DNA from: Micromonospora sp. Llam0
Lineage (GTDB): Bacteria; Actinomycetota; Actinomycetes; Mycobacteriales; Micromonosporaceae
Length of the DNA stretch: 64,000 bases
Assembly: GCF_003751085.1 (NCBI RefSeq)
Contig: NZ_RJJY01000001.1
Coordinates: 4,836,001-4,900,000, forward strand
Reading direction: 5' to 3'
Made by a program: the position numbers and the translations under genes. Numbering within the stretch: the first letter of the stretch is position 1; every line of letters begins with the position of its first letter. Shown piece after piece: positions 39,307 to 48,684 of this stretch. Under the pieces are notes generated by a model. That model ran no database searches. It saw nothing but the letters and a program-made list of their open reading frames with translations, and was not told the origin of the DNA.

Positions 39307-41343
39307 TCAGGTGTCCTCGCGGAGCACGAGTACGCCGTACCGGTCCAGGCGCACCGGCGCCCCGGCGGTGACCCGTACTCCGGTCAGCAGGTCGACCCCG
39401 GCGGCGCAGGCCGGCAGCTCGACCGGCTCCGCACCGTGGTTGAGCAGGAACCGGATCCGGGTGCCGTCCGGCGCGACCCGTACCGCCGACTCCAGGTCCG
39501 GCACGTGCGCGTACGGGCCGAGTAGTCCGTGCCGGTCCAGGATTCGACGTACCACCCAGGAAACCCCGGCCTGGTCGAGCCCGGCGGCGACGTACCACCC
39601 CTCACCGGCGCCGAACCGGTTGCGGGTGACCGCCGGGGTGCCGGCGTAGAAGTCGGCCTGGTAGGTTCCGACCACCTCGGCACCCTGCGGGATGACCAGC
39701 TCGAACAGCAGCGTTGCGGCGGAGACGACCGACCGGGCACCGTCCGCCGCCAGGGTGACCGGGTTGACCACGTCGGCTTCCCGGGCGTCCCATTCGTCGA
39801 TCCTGATCCCCATCAGTGCGGCCAGCGGCCCCGGTACATCGGCCAGGAACGCCTGGTCGTTCTCGTCGACCCGCCCGGAGAGGTACGTTCCCAGCACGGT
39901 GCCACCCCGCTGGGCGACCCCCTCCAGGCGGGCCGCGAGATCCTCTTTGACCATGTGCAGGGCCGGGGCCACCACGACGTCGTAGCCGGTCAGGTCGGCG
40001 GTGACCGGCACCACGTCGACGTCCACCCCCGCGTCCCACAGTGCCCGGTGGTAGGCGAGCACCACCTGCTGGTAGCGGACCAGCCGGGACGGGCCGTCGG
40101 AGATCTCCAACGCCCACCAGCTGTCCCAGTCGAAGAGCACCGCCACCCGGGCCGGGGTGCGGGCACCGAGCGTCACGCCGCCGAGCCGGTCCAGCTCCCC
40201 GCCCAGCTCGGCGACCTCGGTGAAGACCCGGGTGTCGGATCGGCCGGCGTGGCCGATGACCGCCCCGTGGTACTTCTCGCTGGCTCCCCGGCCGGCCCGC
40301 ATCTGGAAGAACAGCACCGCGTCGGCGCCGTGCGCCACCGCCTGCCAGCTCCACAGCCGCATGACGCCGGGCCGTTTCAGCGGGTTGACGTCGCGGCAGG
40401 CGGTGACGCTCGGCGTCTGCTCCATCAGCCAGAACGGCTGGCCGCCTTTCAACCCGCGGATCAGGTCGTGGGTGAGCGCCATCCGGGCCGCCGACCGGTC
40501 GTCGGGCGGGTAGTTGTCCCAGGAGGCGAAGTCGAGATGCTCGGCCCACCGGTGGTAGTCGATCGGCCGGTACATGCCCATGAAGTTGGTGGTGACCGGG
40601 ATGTCCGGGCTGGACTCGCGGATCGCCGCCTTCTCGTCGACGAAGTTGGCCAGCATCGCGTCCGACATGAACCGCAGGTAGTCAAGGGTGATGCCCTGGA
40701 ACGCGGTGTGGTCGGGCCCGCGCCAGTGTTCGGTCAACGCCGACGGCGGCTCGATCTGCCCCCACTCGGTGAAGGTGTGCGACCAGAAGGTGGTGTACCA
40801 GGCGGCGTTGAGCGCGTCGAGGCTGCCGTACCGCTGACGCAGCCAGAGCCGGAAGTTCGCCGCGCACAGCTCGCAGTAGCAGGCGCCGCCGTACTCGTTG
40901 TTGACGTGCCAGGCGACCAGGCCGGGGGTCCGCGCGTAGCGTTGCGCGACGCGCCGGGCCAGCTCGGTGGCGAGTCGGCGGTACGTCGGCGAGTTGGGGC
41001 ACGAGTTCTGCCATTGGCCGAACCGGTGCCGGCGGCCGGAGAAGTCGACGCGGGTCACATCGGGGTGGGCGCGCGCCATCCAGGCCGGATGCGCGCCGGT
41101 GCCGGTGGCCAGGCAGATCTGCCGGCCCTCGGCGGCTGCCCGCTCGACGATGCGGTCCAGCGTGGAGAAGTCGTAGAGGCCGGGACCGGGCTGGGTCAGG
41201 CCCCAGGTGAAGACGCCGACGGTGACGGTGTCGATCCGGGCCGCCTCGAACAGCCGGTAGTCGTCCTTCCAGACGTCCTCGGGCCACTGCTCCGGGTTGT
41301 AGTCCCCGCCGTACGGGATCTTCGCGACGTCGGGCAGCGTCAC
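39307..41343 (-). CDS. GH42 beta-galactosidase-type glycosidase
   Basis: A 678-residue cytoplasmic glycosidase. The start IPYGGDYNPEQWPEDVW is the family hallmark; the acid/base Glu is in AWHVNNEYGG, followed by the CYCELC cysteine cluster that binds zinc in some members; the nucleophile Glu is in PFWLMEQTPS. GH42 enzymes act on beta-galactosides or alpha-L-arabinopyranosides. GTG 41343 overlaps the stop of the DUF624 gene by four bases. As the last gene of the transport operon it would cut side chains from imported hemicellulose fragments. No signal peptide. Confidence 0.93.
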   Translation of the reverse strand: MTLPDVAKIPYGGDYNPEQWPEDVWKDDYRLFEAARIDTVTVGVFTWGLTQPGPGLYDFSTLDRIVERAAAEGRQICLATGTGAHPAWMARAHPDVTRVDFSGRRHRFGQWQNSCPNSPTYRRLATELARRVAQRYARTPGLVAWHVNNEYGGACYCELCAANFRLWLRQRYGSLDALNAAWYTTFWSHTFTEWGQIEPPSALTEHWRGPDHTAFQGITLDYLRFMSDAMLANFVDEKAAIRESSPDIPVTTNFMGMYRPIDYHRWAEHLDFASWDNYPPDDRSAARMALTHDLIRGLKGGQPFWLMEQTPSVTACRDVNPLKRPGVMRLWSWQAVAHGADAVLFFQMRAGRGASEKYHGAVIGHAGRSDTRVFTEVAELGGELDRLGGVTLGARTPARVAVLFDWDSWWALEISDGPSRLVRYQQVVLAYHRALWDAGVDVDVVPVTADLTGYDVVVAPALHMVKEDLAARLEGVAQRGGTVLGTYLSGRVDENDQAFLADVPGPLAALMGIRIDEWDAREADVVNPVTLAADGARSVVSAATLLFELVIPQGAEVVGTYQADFYAGTPAVTRNRFGAGEGWYVAAGLDQAGVSWVVRRILDRHGLLGPYAHVPDLESAVRVAPDGTRIRFLLNHGAEPVELPACAAGVDLLTGVRVTAGAPVRLDRYGVLVLREDT

Positions 41344-42029
41344 CGGACGAACTCCTTCTCGATTGCCGTGATCATCGGTCGGCTGGTGCGCAGCAGCAGC
41401 AACGCCAGCACCGAGCCGACCAGCGCCAGCACCGCCTCGGAGGCGTACACGGTGACTCCGGCCGCCACCACCAGCAGGGCGAGGACACCGAGGGTGGCGC
41501 CCGGGGTACGGGTCAGGAAGTGCGCGGCGAGCCGGGCCACGTCGCGGGCTCGGAACGCGAACAGCGAGGTAATCACCAGCGCTGTGCCGCCCCAGACAGC
41601 CGCCGCGACCGCGACGAGGACCAGCAGCGCCGCCCACCAGCGCGGCACCCCGGCCGCGCCGAAGTAGGCCAGGTTGACCGCGACGATGGTCAGCCCGGCC
41701 AGCAGCGGTAGCCAGATCCGCAGCGCCCCGCCGAGGTTCGCCCGGTAGCCACGCCAGAAGTCGACGGCCGGGTTCAGGTCGGTGATGTCGGGGCGGTGCC
41801 GGGCGATGGCGTACAGGGCGGCGGACAGCGCCGGGCCGACCGGGATGGCGCAGGCGGCGTAGAGCGGGAGGTTGCTGGGGTCGCGGGCCAGCAGGACCGC
41901 CGGCGCCAGGCCGGGCAGTACGCAGGCCAGCAGCAGCAGCTCGACGACGGTCAGCCGGTACACGATCGCCGCGACCCGGGACAGTGGACCGGTGCCGAAC
42001 TGCCGCTGCGCGGCGGCCAGGTCACTCAT
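41340..42029 (-). CDS. DUF624 (YesL-like) membrane protein
   Basis: A 229-residue inner-membrane protein with about five helices (VVELLLLACVLPGLAPAVLL; GPALSAALYAIA; LRIWLPLLAGLTIVAVNLAYF; WAALLVLVAVAAAVWGGTALV; LGVLALLVVAAGVTVYASEA). The opening and the FWRGYRANLGGALRIWLP segment are typical of DUF624/YesL, a family found within oligosaccharide uptake operons of Firmicutes and actinobacteria; its function is unknown. ATG 42029 overlaps the GH39 stop by eight bases. Confidence 0.85.
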   Translation of the reverse strand: MSDLAAAQRQFGTGPLSRVAAIVYRLTVVELLLLACVLPGLAPAVLLARDPSNLPLYAACAIPVGPALSAALYAIARHRPDITDLNPAVDFWRGYRANLGGALRIWLPLLAGLTIVAVNLAYFGAAGVPRWWAALLVLVAVAAAVWGGTALVITSLFAFRARDVARLAAHFLTRTPGATLGVLALLVVAAGVTVYASEAVLALVGSVLALLLLRTSRPMITAIEKEFVR

Positions 42030-43569
42030 CACGGCCGCCCTGCCCGAGCAGCCGCCGGTCGTCGGACCACGGCGGCGCCTCATCGACCACCGGGGTGATC
42101 TCGACCAGGGTGACCTCGTGCCGGGTCAGGGTCAGGTCGACGTCGGCCCGGCCGTCGACGACCGGCAGCGCACGGTGGCTGCGGGCCGGTTCGGCGGCGG
42201 TACGCAACGCGTCGAGCTGCGCCGGCCGAGGTGAGCGGGGGCGGCCGAGTTCGCACCAGGCCCGCCAGGCGTTGCCGGCGTCGTCGCTGACCGACCTGCG
42301 CAGCAGGAACGCCGAGCCGGCCGGGGCGTTGACCGGGACCGACAGGTCGACGGTGTGCCGGTCCGGGGATGCCGTGACGTCGGTGACGTCGACCGGCGCC
42401 CAGGCCAGCACGGTGACCCGACCGGTGTCGTCGTCGCGGGTGACCAGGTGGTCGGTGCCCCGGGCGAGCACCTGACGGCCCATCCGGGCCATGAACGCGT
42501 ACAGATGGTAGGTGGGTTTTCTGATCTGCCGGTGGGTGAGCAGGCCGAAGCCGCCGTGGAAGATCGCGGCCGGGATACCGACCTCCTCGAAGACGTCGCT
42601 GAACGTCCAGTAGGAAAACGAGTCGACCAGGTCGCCGCCGGCCGCGACGACCGGGGCCAGGTACGCGGCGTGGAACGCGGTGTCGTGGATCGGATTGTCC
42701 GGCCGGTAGGAGGAGTTGAATTCGGTGATGTGCACCGGCAGTTCGGCCAGGGCGGTGCCGGCCAGGTGTTTGCGCGGGCTGGCGAACTGTTCCAGCAGGT
42801 GGTCAGCGGGCATCAGGGTCTGGTGGGTGCCGAACGGCACGTGCTGGGCCGGCCCGGAGGTGTATGCGTGCCGGCTGACGAAGTCGACCGGTGCGCCGCG
42901 TTCGGTGACGTACTCGGCGAACGGCACCAGCCACTCGTCGGCGCCGGGCGAGATCGCCGGCCCACCGACCTGCAGGTCGGCGTCGACCTCCTTGACGGCG
43001 TGCGCGGTCACCTCGTACAGCCGGTGGTAGGCGGCCTGGTCGGCGCCTTGCCAGAAGATGTCCAGGTTGGGTTCGTTCCATACTTCGATCGGCCAGCTGC
43101 GGACCTGGTCCAGCCCGTACCGGTCGACGAGGTTGCCGATGGTGGCGCGGACCAGGTCGGCCCACTCGGTTTCGGAGCGGGGCGGGGTGACGTTGCCGCG
43201 CCACCAGAAGACGGTCTGGTCGCCGGCGGCGAGTGCTTCGGGCATGAAGCCGAGCTCGATGAAGGGGGCGATGCCGAGGTCGAGGTAGGCGTCGACGATC
43301 TGGTCGGCGTAGGTGAACGAGTGGTGCACGCCGCGCCGGCCGCCGTGTTCGTACGGGCGGTGGATGCCGACGCCGTCGCTGAGCAGCCCGTGCCCCCGGA
43401 TGTAGCGGAAGCCGATCTCCCGTTGGACCAGCGCCAGGGACTCCTGGTAGTCGCTGCGCAGCGCGAGGTCGAGCCGGCCGGTGCCGACGCAGGCCCGCCA
43501 GGCGTCCGGCAGGGCGCCGGTGCCCTGCGGCGGTACGACGATCCGGGTCAACTCTGCTCCGCTCCTCAT
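42022..43569 (-). CDS. GH39 glycosidase, probable beta-xylosidase
   Basis: A 515-residue cytoplasmic enzyme of clan A. Visible: IGFRYIRGHGLLSDGVGI near the start, the acid/base Glu in SWPIEVWNEPNLDIFW, then FVSRHAYTS, the nucleophile Glu in VHITEFNSSY and SYWTFSDVFEE, all characteristic of GH39. It would release xylose from imported xylo-oligosaccharides. ATG 43569 lacks a good ribosome site; a TTG at 43551 lies after AGGAGCGG and is an alternative. It is separated from the binding-protein gene by a strong hairpin. Confidence 0.9.
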   Translation of the reverse strand: MRSGAELTRIVVPPQGTGALPDAWRACVGTGRLDLALRSDYQESLALVQREIGFRYIRGHGLLSDGVGIHRPYEHGGRRGVHHSFTYADQIVDAYLDLGIAPFIELGFMPEALAAGDQTVFWWRGNVTPPRSETEWADLVRATIGNLVDRYGLDQVRSWPIEVWNEPNLDIFWQGADQAAYHRLYEVTAHAVKEVDADLQVGGPAISPGADEWLVPFAEYVTERGAPVDFVSRHAYTSGPAQHVPFGTHQTLMPADHLLEQFASPRKHLAGTALAELPVHITEFNSSYRPDNPIHDTAFHAAYLAPVVAAGGDLVDSFSYWTFSDVFEEVGIPAAIFHGGFGLLTHRQIRKPTYHLYAFMARMGRQVLARGTDHLVTRDDDTGRVTVLAWAPVDVTDVTASPDRHTVDLSVPVNAPAGSAFLLRRSVSDDAGNAWRAWCELGRPRSPRPAQLDALRTAAEPARSHRALPVVDGRADVDLTLTRHEVTLVEITPVVDEAPPWSDDRRLLGQGGRDE

Positions 43570-43582
43570 GATGGTGCCGGCC

Positions 43583-43619
43583 GTGCCGGTCGCGTCCCTG
43601 CCACGGACGCGACCGGCAC
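43583..43619 (-). promoter_or_regulatory. Intercistronic hairpin between binding-protein and GH39 genes
   Basis: GTGCCGGTCGCGTCC (43583-43597) pairs perfectly with 43605-43619 around a seven-base loop, between the stop of the binding lipoprotein and the start of GH39. Such stems after a binding-protein gene protect its message or stop part of transcription, giving more binding protein than enzyme. Confidence 0.6.
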
Positions 43620-43631
43620 CCCCTCCGGTGG

Positions 43632-45281
43632 TCAGCCGTGCTCTTCCTGGTAACGCTGGTACGCCCCGTTGACCAGGTCGATGTACTGCTGGGCGTTCTT
43701 GCCCTCGACCTCGGCGACGTAGGCGTCCCATTCGGACAGGTCACGCTGGCCGAGGATGAACTGCAGGGTCTGCTGCTGGACGTAGTCCTTCAGCGGGGTC
43801 TCCCAGAGCGTGGCCTGCTCCCGTTCCTCCTCGGTGAACGGCCTCGGCGGCGACACCGGCAGGGTCTCCTTTTGCCCCATCGCCTCCTGGAACCTCAGCT
43901 CCTCTTCGGAGAACGTCGACTGCAGCAGCTCGGTGGTGCCGCCGTAGGCGAACACTCCGTTGCTGAAGCCGAAGTCCTTCTGCAGGTGCTTGCTGGCGTC
44001 GGGGTTGATTCCGACGAAGTCGATGTCGGCGTCGAGGATCCACTTGCCGTCGGCGTCCTTGGTGTAGGTGACGCCTTCGACGCCCCACTTGGCGAACTCC
44101 TGGCCCTCGTCGGAGTACCAGAGCCAGTCGATGAACTGCATCATCGCGACGAAGTTCTCGCTCTCCCGCGCCCTGCTGGAGATCATGATGCCGTTTTCCA
44201 GACGGGAGCCGGCATTGACCGAGCCGACCGGGCTGTCCGGCCGGGTGATCTTGGCGATGGTGGCGTTCGGGTTGTTCTGCGCCAACGCCGGCCGGTAGTC
44301 GTTGACCAGGGTCTGCTGGTTGGTGCTGATGACGAACGACTTGCCGGTGGCGAGCTTCTGGATCGCGGTGTCGTCGTCCTGGGTCACGCTCTCCGGGTCG
44401 AACAGACCTTCGGCGACCAGCGAGTGCAGGAACTCCACCATCTCCTTGTACTCCGGCATGGTGCCGGTGAAGACGAACTCCTGGGCCTCCCGGTTGAACG
44501 AGGCGTTCTGGTAGCCCCAGCCGCCCATCGTGTCGTAGCCGTACGACGGGCCGATGATGTTCTGCAGCGCGCCCAGCGGGGTGGGGATGCTCCACCGGTC
44601 CGACATCGGGTAGACGTCCGGGTACGCGGCCTTCATCGCCCGCAGCATCTCCCGGAACTCGTCCCAGGTGGCCGGCTCCTCGAGGCCGAGTTCGGCGAGG
44701 ATGTCGGTGCGCACGGCGATGGAGTATTCGGTCCAGACGTCCTCGTGCAGACCGGGTAGCAGGTAGTACTTGCCGTCCTGCTGGCGCAGCGAGTCGATGT
44801 CACCCTGCAGGTTCCACTTGGCGACCTTGTCCTGGAAGTGCGGCATCAGGTCGACGTAGTCGCTGATCGGCAGGATCGCGCCGCTGGAGACGTAAGCCGA
44901 CTCCTGACCGGGGTAGGTCTTCGGGATGATGAACGGCGCGTCGCCGGCGCCGATCAGCAGGCCACGCTTCTGCTCGTAGTCGCTCAGCGGCACCTCGACC
45001 GTTTCGAGCGACACGTTGGTGCGCTCGGCCAGCTCGTCCCAGAACATCCACTCCTTGTCGATCTGATAGTTGGGGTGGTTGTTGTAGAGCAGGGAGAAGC
45101 TCAGCGCCTCGGTGGCGGTGAACTGGTCACCGACGCCGTAGCTCTCCATTGCACCGACCCTGTTGCCGTCCAGGTCCGCCGCCTCGGTTTCGCCGTCGCT
45201 GCCACAGGCGGCGATACCGAGGGAGAGGGCGAGGACGCCGACGGCGACCGCTGCGTGGCGGTGCCGGGATCGTTGGAACAT
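43632..45281 (-). CDS. Sugar ABC transporter binding lipoprotein
   Basis: A 549-residue lipoprotein with a signal ending in LGIAAC-G; ATG 45281 follows AAGGAAG. It belongs to the large extracellular solute-binding proteins of the LplA/YtcQ group, seen from NNHPNYQIDKEWMFWDELAE near the start, DGKYYLLPGL, and a WDEFREMLRAMKAAYPD motif. Its length above 500 residues is typical for proteins binding longer oligosaccharides. Two permease genes precede it. No ATPase gene is in the operon; as in related systems a shared MsiK-like ATPase elsewhere is expected. Substrate inferred from neighbours: xylan-derived oligosaccharides. Confidence 0.92.
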   Translation of the reverse strand: MFQRSRHRHAAVAVGVLALSLGIAACGSDGETEAADLDGNRVGAMESYGVGDQFTATEALSFSLLYNNHPNYQIDKEWMFWDELAERTNVSLETVEVPLSDYEQKRGLLIGAGDAPFIIPKTYPGQESAYVSSGAILPISDYVDLMPHFQDKVAKWNLQGDIDSLRQQDGKYYLLPGLHEDVWTEYSIAVRTDILAELGLEEPATWDEFREMLRAMKAAYPDVYPMSDRWSIPTPLGALQNIIGPSYGYDTMGGWGYQNASFNREAQEFVFTGTMPEYKEMVEFLHSLVAEGLFDPESVTQDDDTAIQKLATGKSFVISTNQQTLVNDYRPALAQNNPNATIAKITRPDSPVGSVNAGSRLENGIMISSRARESENFVAMMQFIDWLWYSDEGQEFAKWGVEGVTYTKDADGKWILDADIDFVGINPDASKHLQKDFGFSNGVFAYGGTTELLQSTFSEEELRFQEAMGQKETLPVSPPRPFTEEEREQATLWETPLKDYVQQQTLQFILGQRDLSEWDAYVAEVEGKNAQQYIDLVNGAYQRYQEEHG

Positions 45282-45340
45282 CGGACTTCCTTTCGTGTGC
45301 GGAAGGCATTCAGTTGAATGGGGCGGACCTTTCCGCAGCG

Positions 45341-46267
45341 CTACCCCTTGACCGCGCCGAGCATGATGCCCGACACGAAGTAGCGCTGAATGAATGGATA
45401 GACCATGATGATCGGTAGTACGGTCAGGATGATGGTGACGGCCTGGATGTTCGCGGCCGCCTGGGCGAGGCTGTCGCTGCTGCTTCCGGTGGAGGTCGCG
45501 GTGGTTGCCCCGGCGATCAGGTTGCGCAGGTAGACGGTCACCGGAAAGAGTTCGGAGCGGTCCATGTAGAGGAACGCGGTGAACCACGAGTTCCAGAACG
45601 AGACCGCGTAGAAGAGCACCATCGTTGCGATGATCGCCTTTGACAGCGGGATCACGATACGCCAGAGGATGCCGTACGTGTTGAGCCCGTCGACGGCAGC
45701 GGCCTCCTCCAGCTCGGTCGGCAGGCTTTCGAAGAACGCCTTCATGACCAGCAGGTTGAACACGTTGATCGCGTTGGGCAGCACGATCGCCCAGATGCTG
45801 TTCTTCAGCCCGAGGCTGGTGATCAGCACGTAGTTGGGGATCAGGCCACCGGAGAAGAACATGGTGAAGACGGCGATGCCGACCAGCATGCCGCGACCCT
45901 TGAGGTCCTTCTTCGACAGGACGTAGGCGTAGCAGGTGGTGAGCACGATCGAGATGACGGTAGCGGTGACCGTGTAGACGATGGTGTTGCGGTAGTTGGT
46001 CCAGAACATCGAGTCGGACATCACGAGGCGGTAGGTTTCCAGGTTGAACCCGCGCGGGATGATGTTGACCTGGCCGGACCGGATGTAGCCCTCGTCGCTG
46101 AGCGAGCGGGCGACGATGTTGGCGAACGGGTAGAGCGTGACGATCACGACGCCGGTCAGGATGATCCCGTTTACCGCCCGGAAGATCCGGTAGCCGCGGG
46201 TGTCGTCGGGCCGGCGGGGCCGGCGTCGGGTCGGCTGGAACAGCTTGCGGGAGGCGTCGACGGTCAC
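45341..46267 (-). CDS. Sugar ABC transporter permease (LplC/YtcP type)
   Basis: A 308-residue permease with six helices and the EAA loop ELEEAAAVDGLNTYGILWRI, the site contacted by the ATPase. IIPRGFNLETYRLVMSDSM is a typical element of the LplC-like subgroup, and SGIMLGAVKG is its characteristic C-terminus. GTG 46267 overlaps the first permease gene by four bases. Confidence 0.93.
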   Translation of the reverse strand: MTVDASRKLFQPTRRRPRRPDDTRGYRIFRAVNGIILTGVVIVTLYPFANIVARSLSDEGYIRSGQVNIIPRGFNLETYRLVMSDSMFWTNYRNTIVYTVTATVISIVLTTCYAYVLSKKDLKGRGMLVGIAVFTMFFSGGLIPNYVLITSLGLKNSIWAIVLPNAINVFNLLVMKAFFESLPTELEEAAAVDGLNTYGILWRIVIPLSKAIIATMVLFYAVSFWNSWFTAFLYMDRSELFPVTVYLRNLIAGATTATSTGSSSDSLAQAAANIQAVTIILTVLPIIMVYPFIQRYFVSGIMLGAVKG

Positions 46268-47262
46268 CACAGGCTCGTCCCCACTGTGCGACGGGCGATC
46301 AGGTTGGCGGACAGCACCAGGGTCAGCCCGATCAGCGCCTCGAACAGGCCGATGGCGGCGGCGTAGCTGAAGTTGCTGGAGACGACACCCATCCGGTAGA
46401 GGTACGTCGATATCACGTCGGCGGTCGGGTAGGTCAGCGGGTTGTACAGCAGCAGGATCTTCTCGAAGCCGACCGCCATGAAGGTGCCGATGTTGAGGAT
46501 CAGCAGGGTGATCATGGTGGGCCGGATGCCGGGCAGCGTCACGTGCCAGGTCTGCCGCCACCGGTTCGCCCCGTCGATCCGGGCCGCCTCGTAGAGGTCC
46601 TCGTCGATCGTGGTGAGGGCGGCGAGGTAGAGGATCGTCCCCCAGCCGACGGTCTGCCACACCTCGGAGGAGACGTAGATGGTGCGGAACCAGCCCGGCT
46701 GCTGCAGGAACGGGATCGCGTCACCGCCGAACGCCCGGATGATCGAGTTGACCGTGCCGTCGACCGAGAGGATCTGCATCACCATCGCCGCGACGATCAC
46801 GATCGACAGGAAGTGCGGCAGATAGGACACCGACTGGACGAACCGCTTCATCCGGCGGGCGCGGACCTCGTTGAGCAGCAGGGCGAGCACGATCGGCAGC
46901 GGGAACACCACGACCAGGGTGAGCGTGCCGAGGATCAGGGTGTTGGTGAAGACCTGCCAGAACGTCGGGTCGGCGAGGAACATCCGGACGTAGCGCAGAC
47001 CGACCCAGTACTCGCCGAAGACGCTGCCACCGGGCTGGAACCGCCGGAACGCGATGACGTTTCCCAGCATCGGCAGGTAGCGAAAGATCAGGAAGAAGAC
47101 CAACGGCAGGATGACCAGCGAGTAGAGCTGCCAGTCGCGGCGCAGCGCCCGCCGCCAGGTACGTGAGCGGGGCCGGCTCCGGCCGCGTCGCGGTAGATCG
47201 TCGACCGGCGGCAAGGGCACCTGCGCCTGCGGCGACGCATCGACCGTGCTGGGTGTGCTCAT
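46264..47262 (-). CDS. Sugar ABC transporter permease (LplB/YteP type)
   Basis: A 332-residue permease starting at ATG 47262, about ten bases after GAGGGG. A basic N-terminal tail (RRGRSRPRSRTWRRALRRDW) precedes six helices; the EAA loop is EDLYEAARIDGANRWRQTWH. FRRFQPGGSVFGEYWVGLRY matches the LplB-like subgroup. It is the first gene of the operon and its promoter region holds the operators shared with the divergent LacI gene. Confidence 0.93.
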   Translation of the reverse strand: MSTPSTVDASPQAQVPLPPVDDLPRRGRSRPRSRTWRRALRRDWQLYSLVILPLVFFLIFRYLPMLGNVIAFRRFQPGGSVFGEYWVGLRYVRMFLADPTFWQVFTNTLILGTLTLVVVFPLPIVLALLLNEVRARRMKRFVQSVSYLPHFLSIVIVAAMVMQILSVDGTVNSIIRAFGGDAIPFLQQPGWFRTIYVSSEVWQTVGWGTILYLAALTTIDEDLYEAARIDGANRWRQTWHVTLPGIRPTMITLLILNIGTFMAVGFEKILLLYNPLTYPTADVISTYLYRMGVVSSNFSYAAAIGLFEALIGLTLVLSANLIARRTVGTSLW

Positions 47263-47340
47263 CCCAGTTGCCGCCCCTCACGTCCGGCCCGCCACCGGCC
47301 CCCTGCCGGCAGCAGAGAACGCCTCGCGGGACACATCCCT

Positions 47341-47351
47341 CGAAACTTTCG
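47341..47351. promoter_or_regulatory. Putative LacI-family operator (transport operon side)
   Basis: CGAAACTTTCG is a perfect 5-1-5 palindrome 79 bases upstream of the permease start, followed by GGAAATATG. A related site near the LacI gene and similar sequences before the GH10 gene suggest that this is the site of the local repressor. The whole 298-base gap holds this element, the next one and the two promoters. Confidence 0.6.
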
Positions 47352-47527
47352 GAAATATGTGCGTTACCTTGCGGGGAACCTAAACTCCCCGGCATGGTGT
47401 GTCAAGGGTCACCGAACCGGACCTTCAACTGCATAGAGTGCGCTTGAGGTCGCTCGAATGCCACCGAAGCCCTACTCACCGCCACCCCTGACACACGCCG
47501 ACCCCGGGCTTACCAGCAGGTTCAGCT

Positions 47528-47540
47528 CCGGAAGTTTCGG
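47528..47540. promoter_or_regulatory. Putative LacI-family operator (regulator side)
   Basis: CCGGAAGTTTCGG is palindromic at all but one base pair and matches the 47341 site (TTTCGG core). It lies 20 bases before the LacI start, suited to autoregulation. Confidence 0.55.
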
Positions 47541-47560
47541 TTACCTTACGTGAGGCACAC

Positions 47561-48646
47561 ATGACAGAAGCGCCGCCACTGCCCCCAGCACGTCCCGCCG
47601 CACCGTCGACTCCCACCTCCGTCCCGACCACCGACCCACCGTCTCCGACGACCATCGCCACCATCGCCGACGAGGTCGGCGTCTCGGTCACCACCGTATC
47701 CAAGGTTCTCAATGGTAAGGCAGACGTGGCGCCGCAGACCCGAGCCCGGGTGGAGGCCAGCCTGGCCCGGCACCAGTACCGCCGGCGGGCCCGGCGCCCG
47801 CCGATCCGCCACGACCAGATCGATCTCGTCTTCCACGAGTTCGACTCACTCTGGGCGATGGAGATCATCCACGGGGTGGAAACCATCGCCAGCGCCGCCG
47901 GCATCGGTCTCAACCTGACCCAGCTCGGCGGCCGGCACAGCCCGCCGAAGGACTGGCTCGACGGCACGGTGGCCCGTCGTCCGCTCGGCGTGCTCTTCGT
48001 CCTGTGCCACCTCACCGAACGGCAACAGGAGCTACTCGCCCGCCAGCTCATCCCGTTCGTAGTGATCGACACCGACAGCGCCACGTCGGCGTCGGTGCCG
48101 ACCGTCGGATCCAACAACTGGAACGGCGGGCTGATCGCCACCCGGCACCTGCTGCAGCTCGGGCATCGGCGGATCGCCATCATCTCCGGACCACGGGACG
48201 TGCTGTGCGCTCAGGCCCGTACCGCCGGATTCCGGTCGGCCCACGACGAGGCCGGCCTGTCGGTCACGGCCGACCTCGTCCGGCACGGCGACTTCTACGT
48301 CGACGCCGGCTTCGCACACGGAATGGCGCTGCTGGACCGCCCGGACCGGCCGACCGCGATCTTCGCCGGATCCGACATGCAGGCACTGGGCGTGCTACGG
48401 GCCGCCCGCCAGCTCGGCCTGGACGTCCCGCACGACCTTTCGGTGATCGGGTACGACAACGTGCCGGTCGCCGCCTGGACGGTGCCCGCGCTGACCACCG
48501 TCAACCAGCCGCTGCGCGACATGGCCGGCACCGCCGCGCAGATGTTGCTGGACCTGGCCCGCGGTGCCGAGTTGTCGACCAGCCGCATCGACCTGGTCAC
48601 CGAGTTGGTGATCCGGGAGAGCACCGCCCCGCCCCCGACCGCCTGA
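47561..48646 (+). CDS. LacI-family repressor of the hemicellulose locus
   Basis: A 361-residue repressor. The HTH and hinge lie at about residues 30-75 (TIATIADEVGVSVTTVSKVL, NGKADVAPQTRARVEA) after an unusual 30-residue Pro/Thr-rich N-terminal extension. The sugar-binding domain shows VGSNNWNGGLIATRHLLQLG, HRRIAIISGP, AIFAGSDMQALGVLRAARQL and the closing VPALTTVNQPLRDMA. It is divergent from the transport operon and upstream of an acetylxylan-esterase-like gene on the same strand. Inducer inferred to be a xylan-derived sugar. Confidence 0.92.
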   Translation: MTEAPPLPPARPAAPSTPTSVPTTDPPSPTTIATIADEVGVSVTTVSKVLNGKADVAPQTRARVEASLARHQYRRRARRPPIRHDQIDLVFHEFDSLWAMEIIHGVETIASAAGIGLNLTQLGGRHSPPKDWLDGTVARRPLGVLFVLCHLTERQQELLARQLIPFVVIDTDSATSASVPTVGSNNWNGGLIATRHLLQLGHRRIAIISGPRDVLCAQARTAGFRSAHDEAGLSVTADLVRHGDFYVDAGFAHGMALLDRPDRPTAIFAGSDMQALGVLRAARQLGLDVPHDLSVIGYDNVPVAAWTVPALTTVNQPLRDMAGTAAQMLLDLARGAELSTSRIDLVTELVIRESTAPPPTA

Positions 48647-48684
48647 GCGACTGTCCACCGTGCGTTCGTCACCTGGGAGATTCA

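Noticed and set aside
39529..41667. A 712-codon open frame on the plus strand across the GH42 gene
   Set aside because: GH42 motifs and operon overlaps on the minus strand are decisive; the plus frame has no domain.
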